DNA from: Lepidurus packardi
Taxonomy: Eukaryota; Arthropoda; Branchiopoda; Notostraca; Triopsidae
Direction of reading: 5' to 3'
DNA length: 64,000 nucleotides
Assembly: GCA_023053545.1 (NCBI GenBank)
Contig: JAKZAN010000001.1
Location: 13,594,024-13,658,023, forward strand
Positions 11,554-35,698 of the stretch are shown one piece after another; the first letter of the stretch is position 1; each line of letters opens with the position of its first letter. The notes under the pieces were generated by a model, which saw only the letters and a program-made list of their open reading frames with translations, had not been told where the DNA came from and made no database searches. A program made the translations under genes and the position numbers.

Positions 11554-14175
11554 ATGTCAAGCAGAGCTCTTCGAAAACTACAAGGTTCGGATGACTTGAA
11601 CACATTAAAGCAGAACCTTAGCTCGGAATCAGAAGAAGACCCTGGACCGGTCTCGGCCAAACGTTCATCAAAGAAGAAGCCTGCCATCAACCCTTTCGCA
11701 TTGGTAAAAAAAGAAAACTAAAAACTAAAAAAACGTTATTCCTGATGTGATTGGCCCAGCCTAGTCAATTGTTTTGAATTGCAGTTGCACGAGCACTCCG
11801 AATCCGACTCCAACGCAAGTCCAGTCGGAGATGAGAAATCCGACACTTGTAAGGACAGCACGAGTCATGCTGGGCAAATGACTGATAGTGACGTCACGAA
11901 TCAAGTATCCGGCGCTGTACCCAAAAAGAAAAAGAATAAAAAGAAAAAGAAAGCGGCTGAACCCAAACTAGTTCACCATCCAGCCCCTGATCACGAGGTA
12001 AAGCACCAAGAATACGTTACGTTATTTTTATAATAGCATGTTTTTTTAAAATATTTTCTTTACTTTTTTATTTAGTTGGACGAAGTAGAGCAAAGTGTGC
12101 GTGAAGTCAACGCGTTACTGGGTGAACTACCTAGTCGTAATGACTTCCCGTCGTCGAGCTCCAGAGTCGCACATTTGAATCGCGATCTTTTAACCATCGA
12201 GCGCAAGCACTTGAGTCCCGAAACTGAGCTGAAACGGATCTTTGGCTCCAAAGTAATTCAAGCCGAACTCCGGTAAGTTGCCTTTACTTTTAAGAAGATT
12301 TCTTCCAAAAGAATCACAAAAACTTATTCAAAAAGAAACTAAAGCAGTGATGTGCTTATAGGAAAAAAGGTCGTGGAGGACGCCAGCCTTTGAAAGCCAC
12401 GTGGCTAGTCACTCCCAGTCCGCACTGGGCTCAATTGGGCAAAATTACGGGAGGATTGACTATGACGCTGCTGGAGAGCAAAGGCAGCAACATGTACTTC
12501 ACGTATGAGCACAGCAAGGACTACCAGAAAATCCAAATGCAGTTCCTCCAAGCTGTGGAGTCTTTGAACCCTGAAAACATAGCCGTAAAGTTCCTGGAAT
12601 TCTTAATTTAAAAAAAAATAAAAAATTGAACATTGTTTTTTGGGGTCTCCTATAATAATATGTGCATCGTTTAGGCGGTGGTTAACGCGTACCCACATCA
12701 TATTGATTCGTTGCTCCAACTATCCGACATTTGTCGCATGGGAGAAGACTTGCAAACTGCTACGGAACTCATTGAAAGGGCTTTGTATTGTCTCGAATTG
12801 GCGTTCCATCCGTCCTTCAATATTGCGCAAGGCAACTGCCGTTTAGACTATCGTCGGCAAGAAAATAGGTCTGATTCCTAAGCTAGTTCCATCTAAGATT
12901 CTAACATTCGTCCTTTGAATATTTTTCTCATTGTTTTTTTTTTTTTCATTTTTAGAGCTTTGTTTCTGGCCTTGTTCAAGCAGTTAACCTACGTGGGGCA
13001 GAAGGGATGTTACCGCACAGCACTGGAATTCTGCAAACTGCTCTTCAACTTGGATTCCGACGCCGATCCGCTGGCCGTCCTTCTCATGCTGGACTTTTAC
13101 GCTCTTCGCGCCCAAGAATACGACTGGCTGATCCGCTTTTACCACGAGTTTGAAAGCGTCAAGAACTTCTCGCAGTTGCCCAACATGGCTTTCTCGGTCG
13201 CGGCCGCCTACTTTGGGCAATTCCGAGCTGAGACTCAGCCGGAAGATCTTGAAAAGGCCGATCACTACTTACAAGAGGCGCTTATCATGTTCCCCGGCGT
13301 TCTCCTGCCCTTGCTGGAGAAGTGTTCAATACAAGCTGACCCTCGCGTGTCCAAACACGAGTTTTTTGGCACCAGGGCCATAGCCAGGTAAGATCAGCTC
13401 GCGGAATGGACTCTTTTAACGTTCTTTCTAGTCAATCACAAGCCATGCTGCAACTAATCCAGCTTTACGTGGGGCGGAGTTACCACGTGTGGAAAGAGCC
13501 CGCTCTGTTGCCTTGGTTAGAACGGAATGCCCATGCAGTGCTGGAGCGAGTGGATGCAAACGATGTCCACGTGACGGACTACGAGGAAAAACGGCAGAAA
13601 CGATACCAAGGCATGCCTCGCAACATTTATCGCCACATAATCATGTCTGAAATCAAAGACGCGACTGCTACACTGCCCCCGGTACGTTGGTTTAGGCCAC
13701 TTTTAAGTTTTTCTATTTTTTTTTTCGACGGTCTAGGATTTAGCAGAAGGCCCTCTAATGACGTTTGATCCTTTGCCACCCACTGATAGCATAAACAGCT
13801 ACAGTGTAACGAGAACTGCATCCACGACTCAAGGAAGTGATGCCGGTTTACTCTCTGTTTTCTTGCGGTCCTTAATGCCTGGTTACAACGTACTGGAACC
13901 TCGGTAAAGCCACCAATTTCTTTTTATTTTTTTTTGGGGGGGACGCCCGTGACTTTCTTTTTTAACTGTTTTACAGAGGCGTAGCTCAAGCCCAAGCTGC
14001 TTTACCAGGGGCAGAGGGGGGCCAGGATGGCCAAGACGAACCGCGCAATGCTGGGATGGATTTGCGCCGAAGTGTAACTTCCTTAGTGGACTCCTTGCGA
14101 GATTTATTGGGGCACGTGCATTTGGCGGAAGTCGACGCAGCCGACGAACCCGACTCGGATGAAAGTGAAGACTGA
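11554..14175 (+). CDS. TCF25: TCF25/NULP1-like protein (ribosome quality control factor)
   Basis: Nine exons: 11554-11703, 11785-11997, 12076-12272, 12362-12584, 12675-12868, 12956-13387, 13432-13681, 13737-13903 and 13977-14175. They encode 674 residues, close to human TCF25. The N-terminus is acidic and followed by a Lys-rich block (PKKKKNKKKKK). The family core is clear: KATWLVTPSPHW, DSLLQLSDICRMGEDLQTA, LDYRRQENRALFLALFKQ, FPGVLLPLLEKCS and PRNIYRHIIMSEIKDA. The C-terminus is acidic (DSDESED). TCF25 is the animal counterpart of yeast Rqc1, which acts with the Listerin/NEMF ribosome-associated quality control complex on ubiquitylated nascent chains; older work called it a bHLH-type transcription factor. 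The ATG at 11554 begins MSSRALRKLQ, the conserved family start; a TTG seven codons upstream is not needed. The gene is followed by GILT on the same strand. Confidence 0.93.
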
Positions 14176-14747
14176 GAAGGGAAAATAAAAACAGAAGGAA
14201 AAGGGATTGTTGCCTATCTGAGTTGTTTTGTCAACCAGTGTGGGTTGGGTGATACAATAAAACGATTCTGCACTGTCTATAAAATGTCTAAGAAATAATA
14301 ACCACGCCCTAATGTAATGCTGGCAGTTGCCTTGAAAAACGGACGCTTTTAAAGTTTGAAAATGGCGTCAGAGGGAAAAGCCAGGTGAACTCGTCATCGT
14401 TTGAACTCTACTGTTTCCAAAATAGGCAATTAACGCGTATGACACTATTGCCAAGTGTACCGTCACGGCAGTTACCGAATTTCCCCAACAGTATGTGGAA
14501 CAGCGCATATGGTACGAGATTAGCTTAATATGTTCGGTTCAAACTCCAGGAAACAAACCAGCTTGTGTCGAACCCACAAGGCCATTTTCTGCGCCTCAGG
14601 TGGAAAGTTTTTTAGATGTAAGACTAACTTTCAAGGTGCAAGTGTCGATCTAAAACACGCTACAGCAAGATAACGTTTCAGTCTTAAACGAGACTTGAAG
14701 TACGACTAGTTGAGCAATCCATTCCACCCAGTGACAAATCCCTTAAC
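14176..14747. other. TCF25-GILT intergenic region with an unexplained open frame
   Basis: After the TCF25 3' end, a frame is open from an AG at 14425 to a TAA at 14651-14653 (75 codons). It has protein-like content, for example AINAYDTIAKCTVTAV and EFPQQYVEQRIWYEISL. It has no ATG. The nearby ATGGCGTCAG with a CCAG|GTGAAC donor joins it in the wrong phase and over an intron of only 42 nt. It is not called as a gene. GILT promoter sequence must also lie here. Confidence 0.3.
14256..14261 (+). terminator. Poly(A) signal, TCF25
   Basis: AATAAA lies 80 bp after the TCF25 stop codon in a T-rich 3' context. It is the most likely cleavage signal; a weaker A-rich match lies just after the stop. Confidence 0.5.
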
Positions 14748-15837
14748 ATGAGAACTATTTGCATTTTGGCGCTAATTATCGCCATTGCCAACGCAGCATC
14801 CGTGAAAGGCAAGGTACGTTTCTCCCTAACCACAATTTCTCCTTCTTCTTTCCATTGTTTTAAGACCTTACGATCTTTTATTCGTATTGGTTGTTTATTG
14901 ACTTCAAGTCTTAAGATTAGAGCGAGAGCAACGCTTTGAAATCTAAGCATTCAAAGCTTAATAGCCGTACAACGTTCTAAAAAGAAGGTCAAAAAAGGCG
15001 TCAGCGCTTACGCATACGCCATTGCACACGTCATAGCGCTCCAGCTATAGGCATAACAATAAATTTTTATACGTACGCCATTGCGATAGCGATAACAATG
15101 AATTTTCCTCCAAGTCCTACTCATCTTTCTCACTGCTTTAATACAGGCTGTGGGAAAGGAAAACCTGGACGTTTATTACGAGAGTCTTTGTCCCGACAGC
15201 CGCAATTTTATCGTCTCGCAATTGGCGCCCAACTGGGCCGATCTGGGCAGTAGTATTTACCTTCGACTCATACCCTTTGGCAAAGCATCGGTAAGTTGTA
15301 CAAAAAAGGACATAGAAACCATAGTATTATGTTTAAACTAACGGAAATTGCATAGTATACCGCCACCAATCAAGGCGGATGGGCCTTTGAATGCCAACAC
15401 GGCCCCGAAGAATGTGCCGGGAACATTTTACACGCTTGCGGACTGAAATACAGTGACGACTCCGGCAAAAGTGTCTCCTACGTATCTTGCCTCATGCTGA
15501 ATCCCGGAGCTGGCCAACAAGTAAAAAGCTTTCGTATTTAGTTGATTGGGGAATGGAATTACCTTTCTTTTCCCTCAAGTGCGCTACTCAAGCTGGACTG
15601 GATTTCACGCCTATTAGCCAATGCCAAAACAGCTTAGAAGGTCAAGAACTTTTGCACGCCCATGGAGTGGAGACACACGGACTTTCGCCGAAAGTCACTT
15701 TCATCCCTTGGATTATTTTCAACAAAGTTTACGACGAGCAAAACGAATGGAACGCCCAACTCGACTTCAAAACCACGGCCTGCAACAATATTATCGGAGA
15801 CAAGCCTGCTACCTGCGTAGCCGTTCGCAAAGGTTAA
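14748..15837 (+). CDS. GILT-like lysosomal thiol reductase
   Basis: Four exons (14748-14813, 15147-15290, 15356-15520, 15580-15837) encode 210 residues. Exon 1 is a signal peptide (MRTICILALIIAIANA). The thioredoxin-like region has YYESLCPDSRNF, giving a CPDS active-site motif. The family signature CQHGPEECAGNILHAC fits CQHGx2ECx2Nx4C exactly. Further conserved features are a C-terminal WIIFN strand and several Cys pairs. GILT enzymes reduce protein disulfides in endosomes and lysosomes, and in arthropods are linked to immune responses. The second active-site residue is Ser, not Cys, so a two-cysteine reductase cycle is not obvious; CXXS versions occur in some invertebrate GILTs. The gene lies 572 bp after TCF25 on the same strand and converges on PUS3. 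Confidence 0.93.
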
Positions 15838-15930
15838 AAAAGAAAGTTCCCGAAATACATCCAAAGAGTGGCAAAGGCCTAGAAAAATCAGTAAAAACTG
15901 TACCGTAAACACCCTTCACTTGGGTCTAAA

Positions 15931-15936
15931 AATAAA
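15931..15936 (+). terminator. Poly(A) signal, GILT
   Basis: AATAAA lies 94 bp after the GILT stop, in the 301-bp gap that separates GILT from the convergent 3' end of PUS3. Confidence 0.55.
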
Positions 15937-16138
15937 ATTGCATTGGTTCAACCAAATTCAGTGTCAGAAAAAATGCAGAAAATTTGCTCTAGTTTCTATC
16001 CCTAGCATTACGTATCTATTATACTCTGCATTCTATTCGAGAAGAAAGAAAAGTATAAGAAAGTTTGCAAGTGTGAGAAGAAAGAAAACAACGTATCCGA
16101 AGGAGTCAAGAGTGTATTTAGGTGGAATTAACAGGTTT

Positions 16139-17955
16139 CTACGCATCACCCCCTTCCTCGTCGTCGTCAGTATCCAGTGCGATACGTTTTCTCTTAACAA
16201 AGTGTTGAATGCGTTCTTCTAAGGTGCCTGTATTCAATAGAAACATGTCAGGTAAAAATCTGAGCCCGTTTTCGAGTCATAATGAATACTGACCACACGT
16301 AGGGCGCTCTAACAAGGGCTGGTACACCTTAGATTTAACTCCTTGCATCAAACATTCGATCTGTCCATACGTTTTCTCGTCCTTGAACACGGGTAAGCTT
16401 TCCACTTTATCCAATGCTTCTCTGAGCATGGATGCTCTACTCCATGATCCATAATCCATAATGGTATTATAAGAAAACGACCGGGAAACTTAACAAAAGG
16501 TAATACCTGACAGCATTCTCTGTCCACATTCCTTGCATTTGCCCCACAACAAGGCGCAGCGACTCCACATCGTATTGCCAATCGGCCTCGCCATATTCAC
16601 ACTCAAATAGATTCAACGGCAGCTCAGAGGCTAGCGAGTATTGGGGTTTTCTAATAAAAACGCAATTTTCCGGTACTTCCTACAGTTTGCGGCGAGGAAA
16701 ACAAAGCCATTGCTATTACCTAGGATTGGACTCAACATCCAACATGTCTTGGATTATGCTGGGCTCCTCTTTGCCTTGTCCAACGAGGAAAAGGACCGAA
16801 ATAATGCTCCTAATTTGGTGCCACAGAAAGGCTCGACCTACAATGGTCAATTCGCATAAGTTGAAGCTCGGCTTGAGCTTATCTTCGTCCTGTATTCGGA
16901 TGTTGAGCTCGAAGACACTCCTGAAGTACGTGACGACACCGTTTCCGACGTCCATTTTGCAAAAATTGCGGAAATCGTGCTCTCCAATTAAGAAGCGGCC
17001 AGCTTCTTGCATGCGCTGCGAGATGATCGAAAGAGTTCAAAACAGGAGCGAAACTGGAGCTTTTTGGCAACTTTTACCTCAATATTTAAGTCTCCTTGTG
17101 GAAAGAAGTACTTGTACGTCCTTCGGATGCAGTCAAAACGTGCGCTAAAGGTAACCGGCACAGGACTCCAAGCTATGACACGGATTTCCCGAGGTAAAAC
17201 CCGATTTAGCATGCTGAGGTACGGTATTTCTTCTGAATTAGTTTTGGCGAGCGTGTGACCTTCAGGGAGGTATATGCCCACCCCTTCTGAGAAGTTTGAC
17301 CTCAAATCGATCGATATCACCTTCAGAAACAGGGAGTATTCCCATGTTTTAATGGTTGGAATTTTAAAACGTCTGAAATCATTTTCAAAAAGAAGGAAAG
17401 AGATACCTGACCAAATGCACTAACGCCTTTGTCAGTACGACCACACCGGTGATAATTGGAATTCTCGCGTTTTTCTATGAGACATGTTTTGACCAGAGCC
17501 TGGAAAAGTTCGGCTTCGATAGTGTGCTGAGTTTGTTCCTGTGTAACATAGCCATGGTAATCCCAGCCAAAGTAAGCCAGGTGTAGTAGCACATGTCGTC
17601 TGGCAGACCTTTTAAAAATTGAAGGGAAAAGAACCATTGGGAGTGTCAATGCAATAGATTCTAGAATGTGTGGCTTACGTGTGAATACCTGGTAAAGTCG
17701 AACTTCTTCTGTTTATGGATTCTATGGTTTATACCAATTTTTCTAGGCTCCGCCTTTCCTAGCAAGTTCCTCAACTGAACCACGTGAGCTTCTAATTTGA
17801 CCACCTTGTCGATAAGTTCCTATTACAGGCGTTAAAAACGAGCTAAAATGGTACTTGCTTAAACTTTTAAGTTGGCAAACCTCTTTCGTAAGCTCGTTCA
17901 GCTCTTTAGCTATCTCTTTATTTCGTCTTATTTTAGGTAGCTTGCTGGAGGACAT
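16139..17955 (-). CDS. PUS3: tRNA pseudouridine(38/39) synthase
   Basis: Eight exons on the minus strand: 17881-17955, 17689-17819, 17407-17608, 17078-17320, 16720-17015, 16507-16650, 16294-16436 and 16139-16227, about 440 residues. The TruA-family catalytic block NYHRCGRTDKGVSAFGQ is intact, with the nucleophilic Asp near residue 128. Other family marks are LAYFGWDYHGY, LNRVLPREIRVIAWSPV, RRTYKYFFPQGDL, GEHDFRNFCKMDV and the C-terminal ERIQHFVKRKRI. PUS3/Deg1 makes pseudouridine at positions 38 and 39 of the tRNA anticodon arm in nucleus, cytoplasm and mitochondria. The N-terminal coiled-coil-like Lys/Glu segment (KEIAKELNELTKE) is usual for eukaryotic Pus3. The first intron (61 nt) needs a weak GTTTGC donor to stay in phase, so that border is the least certain. 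The gene starts divergently from GINS3. Confidence 0.93.
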
Positions 17956-19286
17956 TTCACAGAGTAGGAAACAATGAAATATCGTCAACAGTGAAAACAA
18001 ATTTTTCCCGAAACTGCAAGCATGCCGCTCAGGGCGGCGCTTACTGAACGAGAGAATAGTTTCTCGAGACTAGTGACTGAGAAGGGTTTGTAAAAGACAC
18101 GCGCTTAGCACTCAGCGCCACCCACGGACTACTCGAAAACTAGCCGAATTAAAATTTGAATAATTCCGAGAGGAAAATCTTGCATTCCTCTCTACACTAT
18201 GAGTAACACTTGACTTACTTAAAAGTGTACATTGTTGCCGAAATAAGCCCAATTTCATGAAAAGCAAACCAAGGTAAAATTGCACTGCTTCCTGAACGTG
18301 GCACAGATGAAGGTCAATTCAACTTCGTCTCGATACCGAAACGACAGTCCTCGATAATCAAACCTCATCTACGCCTCTATCGACCTGTGTACTACTCCCT
18401 CTCTTCTCCCAACACTAAAAAGGCGCCAGCGTTGGATTTCTAATTGACTAATCAACGACTCGAATACACAGACCATTTCAGATATGGATTTACTAGGACA
18501 GATAAACATCAAATTCTAATTTAAACGCTTAGCCAATATCAAACCAAACAGTTTCAATACGGTAGCTTCAATATAGCCGGTTTTAATTTTGATACTAGCC
18601 CAATAAATATAAGTAAATAATATAATTTTTTTTTTCAAAAAGCCGGCTTACCTTCTAGCCACTGGCCAATGGGAAAGGACGGTAAACTCCACATGGTTAT
18701 CTCAAGATGGGCGAGGATTAGTTTCTTGCACAGAGTAATAAAGGCACAAGATTAAAAATTCTTGAATAGATTTGATGCAAAGATCAGTTACACAGTAGCG
18801 CTGGATCTTTTTTTTCTTGGGAATTGAAATAGCTAATTTTAACTTGGATTTTTAAAAGCGGCACTATTAGAAACACTAGGGATCTATGATTTTGCGTGGG
18901 ATCTTCTTGGTAGAACACAGTAATATAATATGGCAGGAATATTGCTGCAATTGTGTAAATGAAACACACCAGGTCACATTTGCTAAAGATTAACAATGAC
19001 TGAATTCACATCACAGATCGAGAAAGATTCTCTAAGATAACGTAATAATGTTAATTTAAAATGAAAAACAAATTGATTAAGATTTATTTTGGATAAACGT
19101 TCGACGGCGCACAAACTCAACTGTCAACAACCGCCATCTATATATCGTATCGATTTTGCTTTCTATTACTGTTTTCTTTTCCACATATAAGCGGCGCCAC
19201 TAGTCCCGAAGACTTGGCTCCGTGTTTGGCCGTTTTGGCGGTTCCTTTGACGTTTTTGGTTTCATAAATAAGCACAACAATGAACA
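17956..19286. promoter_or_regulatory. PUS3-GINS3 divergent intergenic region
   Basis: This 1.3-kb region lies between two start codons on opposite strands. I see no coding exon. Near the GINS3 end there is TATCGAT (19148-19154), seven of eight bases of the Drosophila DRE element TATCGATA that drives many replication genes. A GATGGCG-type word (complement of CGCCATC) lies just upstream. The regulatory role is inference. Confidence 0.3.
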
Positions 19287-20098
19287 ATGGCGAGTGTTAG
19301 ATGCAGCTATACACCAAATTATTTCTCTGTTGAGGATATCTTAGCAACGCAGCAAAATCTGCCGTGCAAGTTTGAGATGACTGTCGCAAGATTGGGTAAA
19401 TAAAAACTAAAACATGTACTAAATACTATTGATTTAAAATGTCTAATTTAATCCCAAACTTGAAGGTTCGCTTGATCCTTCCGCTGACAATCCCGATCTG
19501 CAATCTGGTACAAAACTAGAACTCCCTTACTGGCTAGCTAGGCCTTTGCTTGGTAAAAGCATCGTGTCTGTCGAGCAGCCCAAATTTTACAGAAAAGACT
19601 ACAGGTAAACCTTGAAATGCGTCACTTTTAACTTTAATCTCTTAATCTTAACGGTTCCTCTCTTTGTAAAGGCATATATTGCAAGCAGATGCGAGAATAG
19701 TAGACCTACATAAATGGGGACCCCACTTTTACGAGTTTGGATCGTATTTGACGCGTCTTAACTTCCCTGATAACGCAGCAATGACTAAATCCTTAGTAGA
19801 CGTAAAAAATCATCCAAAACACGTTGCCTAGTCTAATCTCTTTCCCTTGCAGACGTTACGAACGCGACTACGAAGGATTATGGACGTCGCTCAGCATTCG
19901 GTGCATCAAGACCCCACTCATCTCGTTGTGATCCTGGACGAATTAGAAAAAGGCTTATTTCTGGTCGGCCAAACTGCCTTGCAACAGCAACTGCAGTGGC
20001 TCAGACGCGAGTCCAGCCGAATCACTGCCGCAGCACTCGTAACCAGCCACCGAAAAAGGAAATTCGCCGAAATCGACGAAGGTGAATTGGTCCTCTAA
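19287..20098 (+). CDS. GINS3: GINS complex subunit PSF3
   Basis: Four exons (19287-19395, 19466-19604, 19672-19801, 19853-20098) encode 207 residues, close to the usual length of about 215. Family features in order: YFSVEDILATQQNLPCKFE, KLELPYWLARPLL, VDLHKWGPHFYEFGS, LRRIMDVAQHS, LDELEKGLFLVGQ and a C-terminal HRKRKFAEID. PSF3 is one of four subunits of GINS, which with Cdc45 and MCM2-7 forms the CMG replicative helicase in the nucleus. Of two ATGs at the 5' end, the one at 19280 meets a stop after six codons, so 19287 is the start. The stop lies only 153 bp from the convergent 3' end of HNF4. Confidence 0.95.
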
Positions 20099-20251
20099 AA
20101 GTTATATTGTTGAATGTAAGGCACGGGTCGATCTGTAAACTACAAAATATGCACACTTGAGCAAGAATATCACACTTCCCTGTCCGAGTCCTTTTTTTGT
20201 GCAAAATAGTATCTATCCCCAGAGTAAATTAAGAAAAATCTGATCTCGTTG

Positions 20252-23190
<2,939 letters not shown>

Positions 23191-23703
23191 CACCCCAAAA
23201 CGGTGAGCGAGACTGGAAGATATCTGACAGGCGTGCAAGAATTACTCTCCGTAGAGAAGACACACGGTTTCTGATGACAGGCTCTCCTCGGTATAATGAG
23301 AGTCGGTCAACTTCCCATGCGCTTTGTCTGCAGCCTAGGATACGGACAAGGGAGTCAAGTTTGTTCTCTTTAGAAAAAATAAAAAAAAATAGAGGTAGTG
23401 TTTCCCCTGGCTTCGTTTTCTGATCTCTTCCTGTTACTTACGTCCCGGCTTATGTAGAAAGGTTCGTTTTTATTGACGCACGGATTTACTAAGCTGTACT
23501 TTCGGAATTTGGCCTCTTCCAAAAAAGTTCCGACACTTTGCAGGCGGTTCTGGTCAAATGTCACCGAGGATTGGCCTTTGTACTTTACACCATTGGACGC
23601 TGCACTACTGTACTCCACTGTGTATTTGGCCCGTACTCGAAAATTTTGTAGAGAACAGCCTTCTAGACCCAACGGTACAACGGAAAAACAAGCTTCTTCC
23701 CAC

Positions 23704-23910
23704 CTGTACGTATGTGATACGAGTAAAAATGTGTCCTTTGAGCTCAGCAACCGAAGTCCGCCGTGCTCCAAGTCCAAACGCTGAAAGGGAAATTTCCTGC
23801 CCGTTTCGCGCTCGGGTCGGCGGTTCTGCGGGCGCGCCCGTACGATCTTCGTCACTCGGGGAAGAGCAAGTGCGGTTGGTGCAGCAGGAGGCGCTTGAGA
23901 CAGCGTACAT
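23704..23910 (-). other. Possible upstream coding exon of HNF4
   Basis: From an ATG at 23908-23910 the minus strand is open for 69 codons (MYAVSSASCCTNRTC onward) to a donor ACGTACAG|GTGGGA in phase 0. A GCCTGTCAG acceptor at 23224 would join it in frame to 11 codons (ISSSLAHRFGV) running directly into the HNF4 ATG at 23190. No stop interrupts the join. The region is GC-rich, which also suits a 5' untranslated exon. The support is open frame, phase and splice motifs only; I know of no matching isoform. Confidence 0.3.
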
Positions 23911-26333
23911 TAATTCGAGCGAAAGAGGTTCCTTATAGTCTCCCAACCTCGTTGTTCACCTGTTGACGGCGGGACGGTTGAAGCCTTAGATAAAAAAAAG
24001 AGACTATCACTTTTATCAGCCGATAAATTTCTCATCAGCTTACAACACGACAATCTTCGCCGGGGCGATGCAAGGAGACTCTTTGGCTTGCGGGGACGAG
24101 TTGGCTTTGCGAGTAAAAGTACTCTTTAATCGAGAAAACGATGGGTCATCTGAAAAGGTTTTTTTTTTTTTTTTTTTGCTGCAAGAAGGACTTGATTAGT
24201 TATTTCTGTGAAGTTAACCACCTAGTCCATTAAAATTTGTCACGTTTTTCAAATAAATGTACATTGATCCGCCATATACTCGAGGATGACAATGGTACCA
24301 CGTTCAAAATGAAACGCAGTAAACAAATTCTATAAAAAAAAATCGCAGAAGGATAAATGAAATAGAGTTATAGGACAAATAACGAAGCGCAACTTTGAAA
24401 ATGCAGGAAGTGACACGAAAATTATGAAGGGACGAGCTGGTTTTCCAAGGTTTCTTGTCCAACGACATGTTATATGCGAAATTAGCTAAGGAAACAAAAA
24501 AAAAGCATATGTGGCTGCATTCAAACCGAACTAAAACTTGAACCACATTGACTTTTCCATAAATGTTTTGCCTCCTGTGTTAACCTTTGTTAAAAAAAAA
24601 AGCTTCCCTAGTCTGCACCAATTGGAAATATCTATAGGAAGATCCGACTCTAAGAAAAATCCTAGCCAAAAAGAACAAATTAAAAAAAATCGTTAAAGAC
24701 TCCCTTTATATAGCGTGCCCGCCTTTTCCCTTCGCCTAATAGAGCTTCCACATTTCGGTAATACAATTACGGTACTGTTACGTTTTCAATGAGCTACCTA
24801 TTGGATGAAAGAACTTTCCGAACCATTCACTAAAGCTCCCAGCGCCACAAAAAATTCTTATCTTTCAAATCCTGGCTCCCATTGAAAGCTGCCGCCCACC
24901 CCCTCCATTGTTTTTCGTTCTCTTTTTTCGCAAATAAACGAGACTATTTGAACTTATGAGGCAGTCGCCACTCCCCTTGGCCCCTGACAGAAAATGAAAT
25001 CTTTGAAAGTGAGGTTTCCCCATTATTGGGCTGGCAATTAAAATCATGTTAATTCAGCCTAATTGACTAATACCATTCATTTATTATTTTATTTTTTTAG
25101 GGATAAGGGTTTTGTGTGCACTGGTGCCTAACCGTACCATTTGACTAAGGGCTTTTTGTTCTGAAAAACGTACCATTAGAAACGCGAGCTAAAAATTTGA
25201 CTTTCTGACTAGATACCTTTAGCTGGCTGCATTCGCAAGAATGAAACTGTTTACGCTTTAACCCAGCATGGCCCTTTTACCCTATAAAGCGACAATAAAG
25301 CTTTCTGTGCGTTAAAATAAGACGCAATTTCTGTGAAAATAACCTTTCTGGCTTCGGTGGGTAAGTTCATTGCTTAAAAAAAGGACAGAAAAAGAGAGCG
25401 ACCGCTTTTTCCAACGCGTGTGCAATACGTAAGCCGTCCCTAGTCCGTCGAAAATTGACTTTTTTTTCCACATTTCTGCGCATAACAAGGGGCCAATTGT
25501 CCAAGCGGGAATAAATCGAACCAATTGCCTAACGCTATTGTCGTATATGGTCCACTCCCCTTCTCTCGCTCTTTTGTTTTGCTGAAGAACCCTTTTACAA
25601 CTAAGAATAGGTTTTTGGAATGTCGATCCCATTCACGGCAGACGTTCGTTTTTTTTAGTATACAGATTACGCCGACAGTTTTAAGACGCTAAAAACCTTA
25701 TTTTGTCCCTTTGTGTCGTTTGCGGTTTGCAGAAAAAGAGTTTCGACCATGTCCTAAATCTACGAATTTTACGAAAAATTACAAGATGACATTTTGGTAT
25801 AAGATCTTTCTAGACTTCATTAAAAACTCCGGGAGCACACAATCGCCGGAATCGCATCGCTGCTAGTTTCAAAGATGAAAGAAAGACAAACGGACCTTCC
25901 CTTGTTTGCTCATCCCCATTCGCGCTTCACGCTCCAGAAGAGCAGACAGAAAAAGCCGGGGGCCAACACGGATCCGCGCCAGTATGCAATCGCCGCAATA
26001 GTATTGTAAAAAAAAACCGCAACGGAAAGAAATGAAGTGTAAAGAAAGTTAGTTTAGGAAACCACTCAACGTGGCAACTATTTGCTGGATCCAAAAGGAT
26101 ACAGCTAAACCCCCAACACCGAAACAGTTTGAAAATCCCCCCGCCCAAAAAGTAGGAAAATCAAAAAACTTGCGCGCTCCCTAGATTCCTTTGAACTCCT
26201 TTTTTGTTTTGCTAAAACGATTTGGTACGTCCCCACCCTTTGCATGACTGGGCGTTAAATATGTGCGTGTGTGTGTAAGCACCATCTCTGGGGACTCTTT
26301 GAAACGTTTTGTGACACATAGTAAGCAATTTTT
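23911..26333. other. HNF4 upstream / G alpha-o 3' region
   Basis: No coding exon was recognised in 2.4 kb. The part nearest 26333 should be the 3' untranslated region of the G alpha-o gene; a TTTATT (AATAAA on the minus strand) near 25078-25095 is a candidate poly(A) signal. The part nearest 23.9-24.1 kb is probably HNF4 promoter. Long poly-T near 24.16 kb. Confidence 0.35.

Positions 26334-35698
<9,365 letters not shown>

Noticed and set aside
23370-23855. Minus-strand open frame of 161 codons upstream of HNF4
   Set aside because: It starts with GTG, overlaps the frame that can be spliced in phase to HNF4, ends in a Phe-rich homopolymer tail and matches nothing I know.
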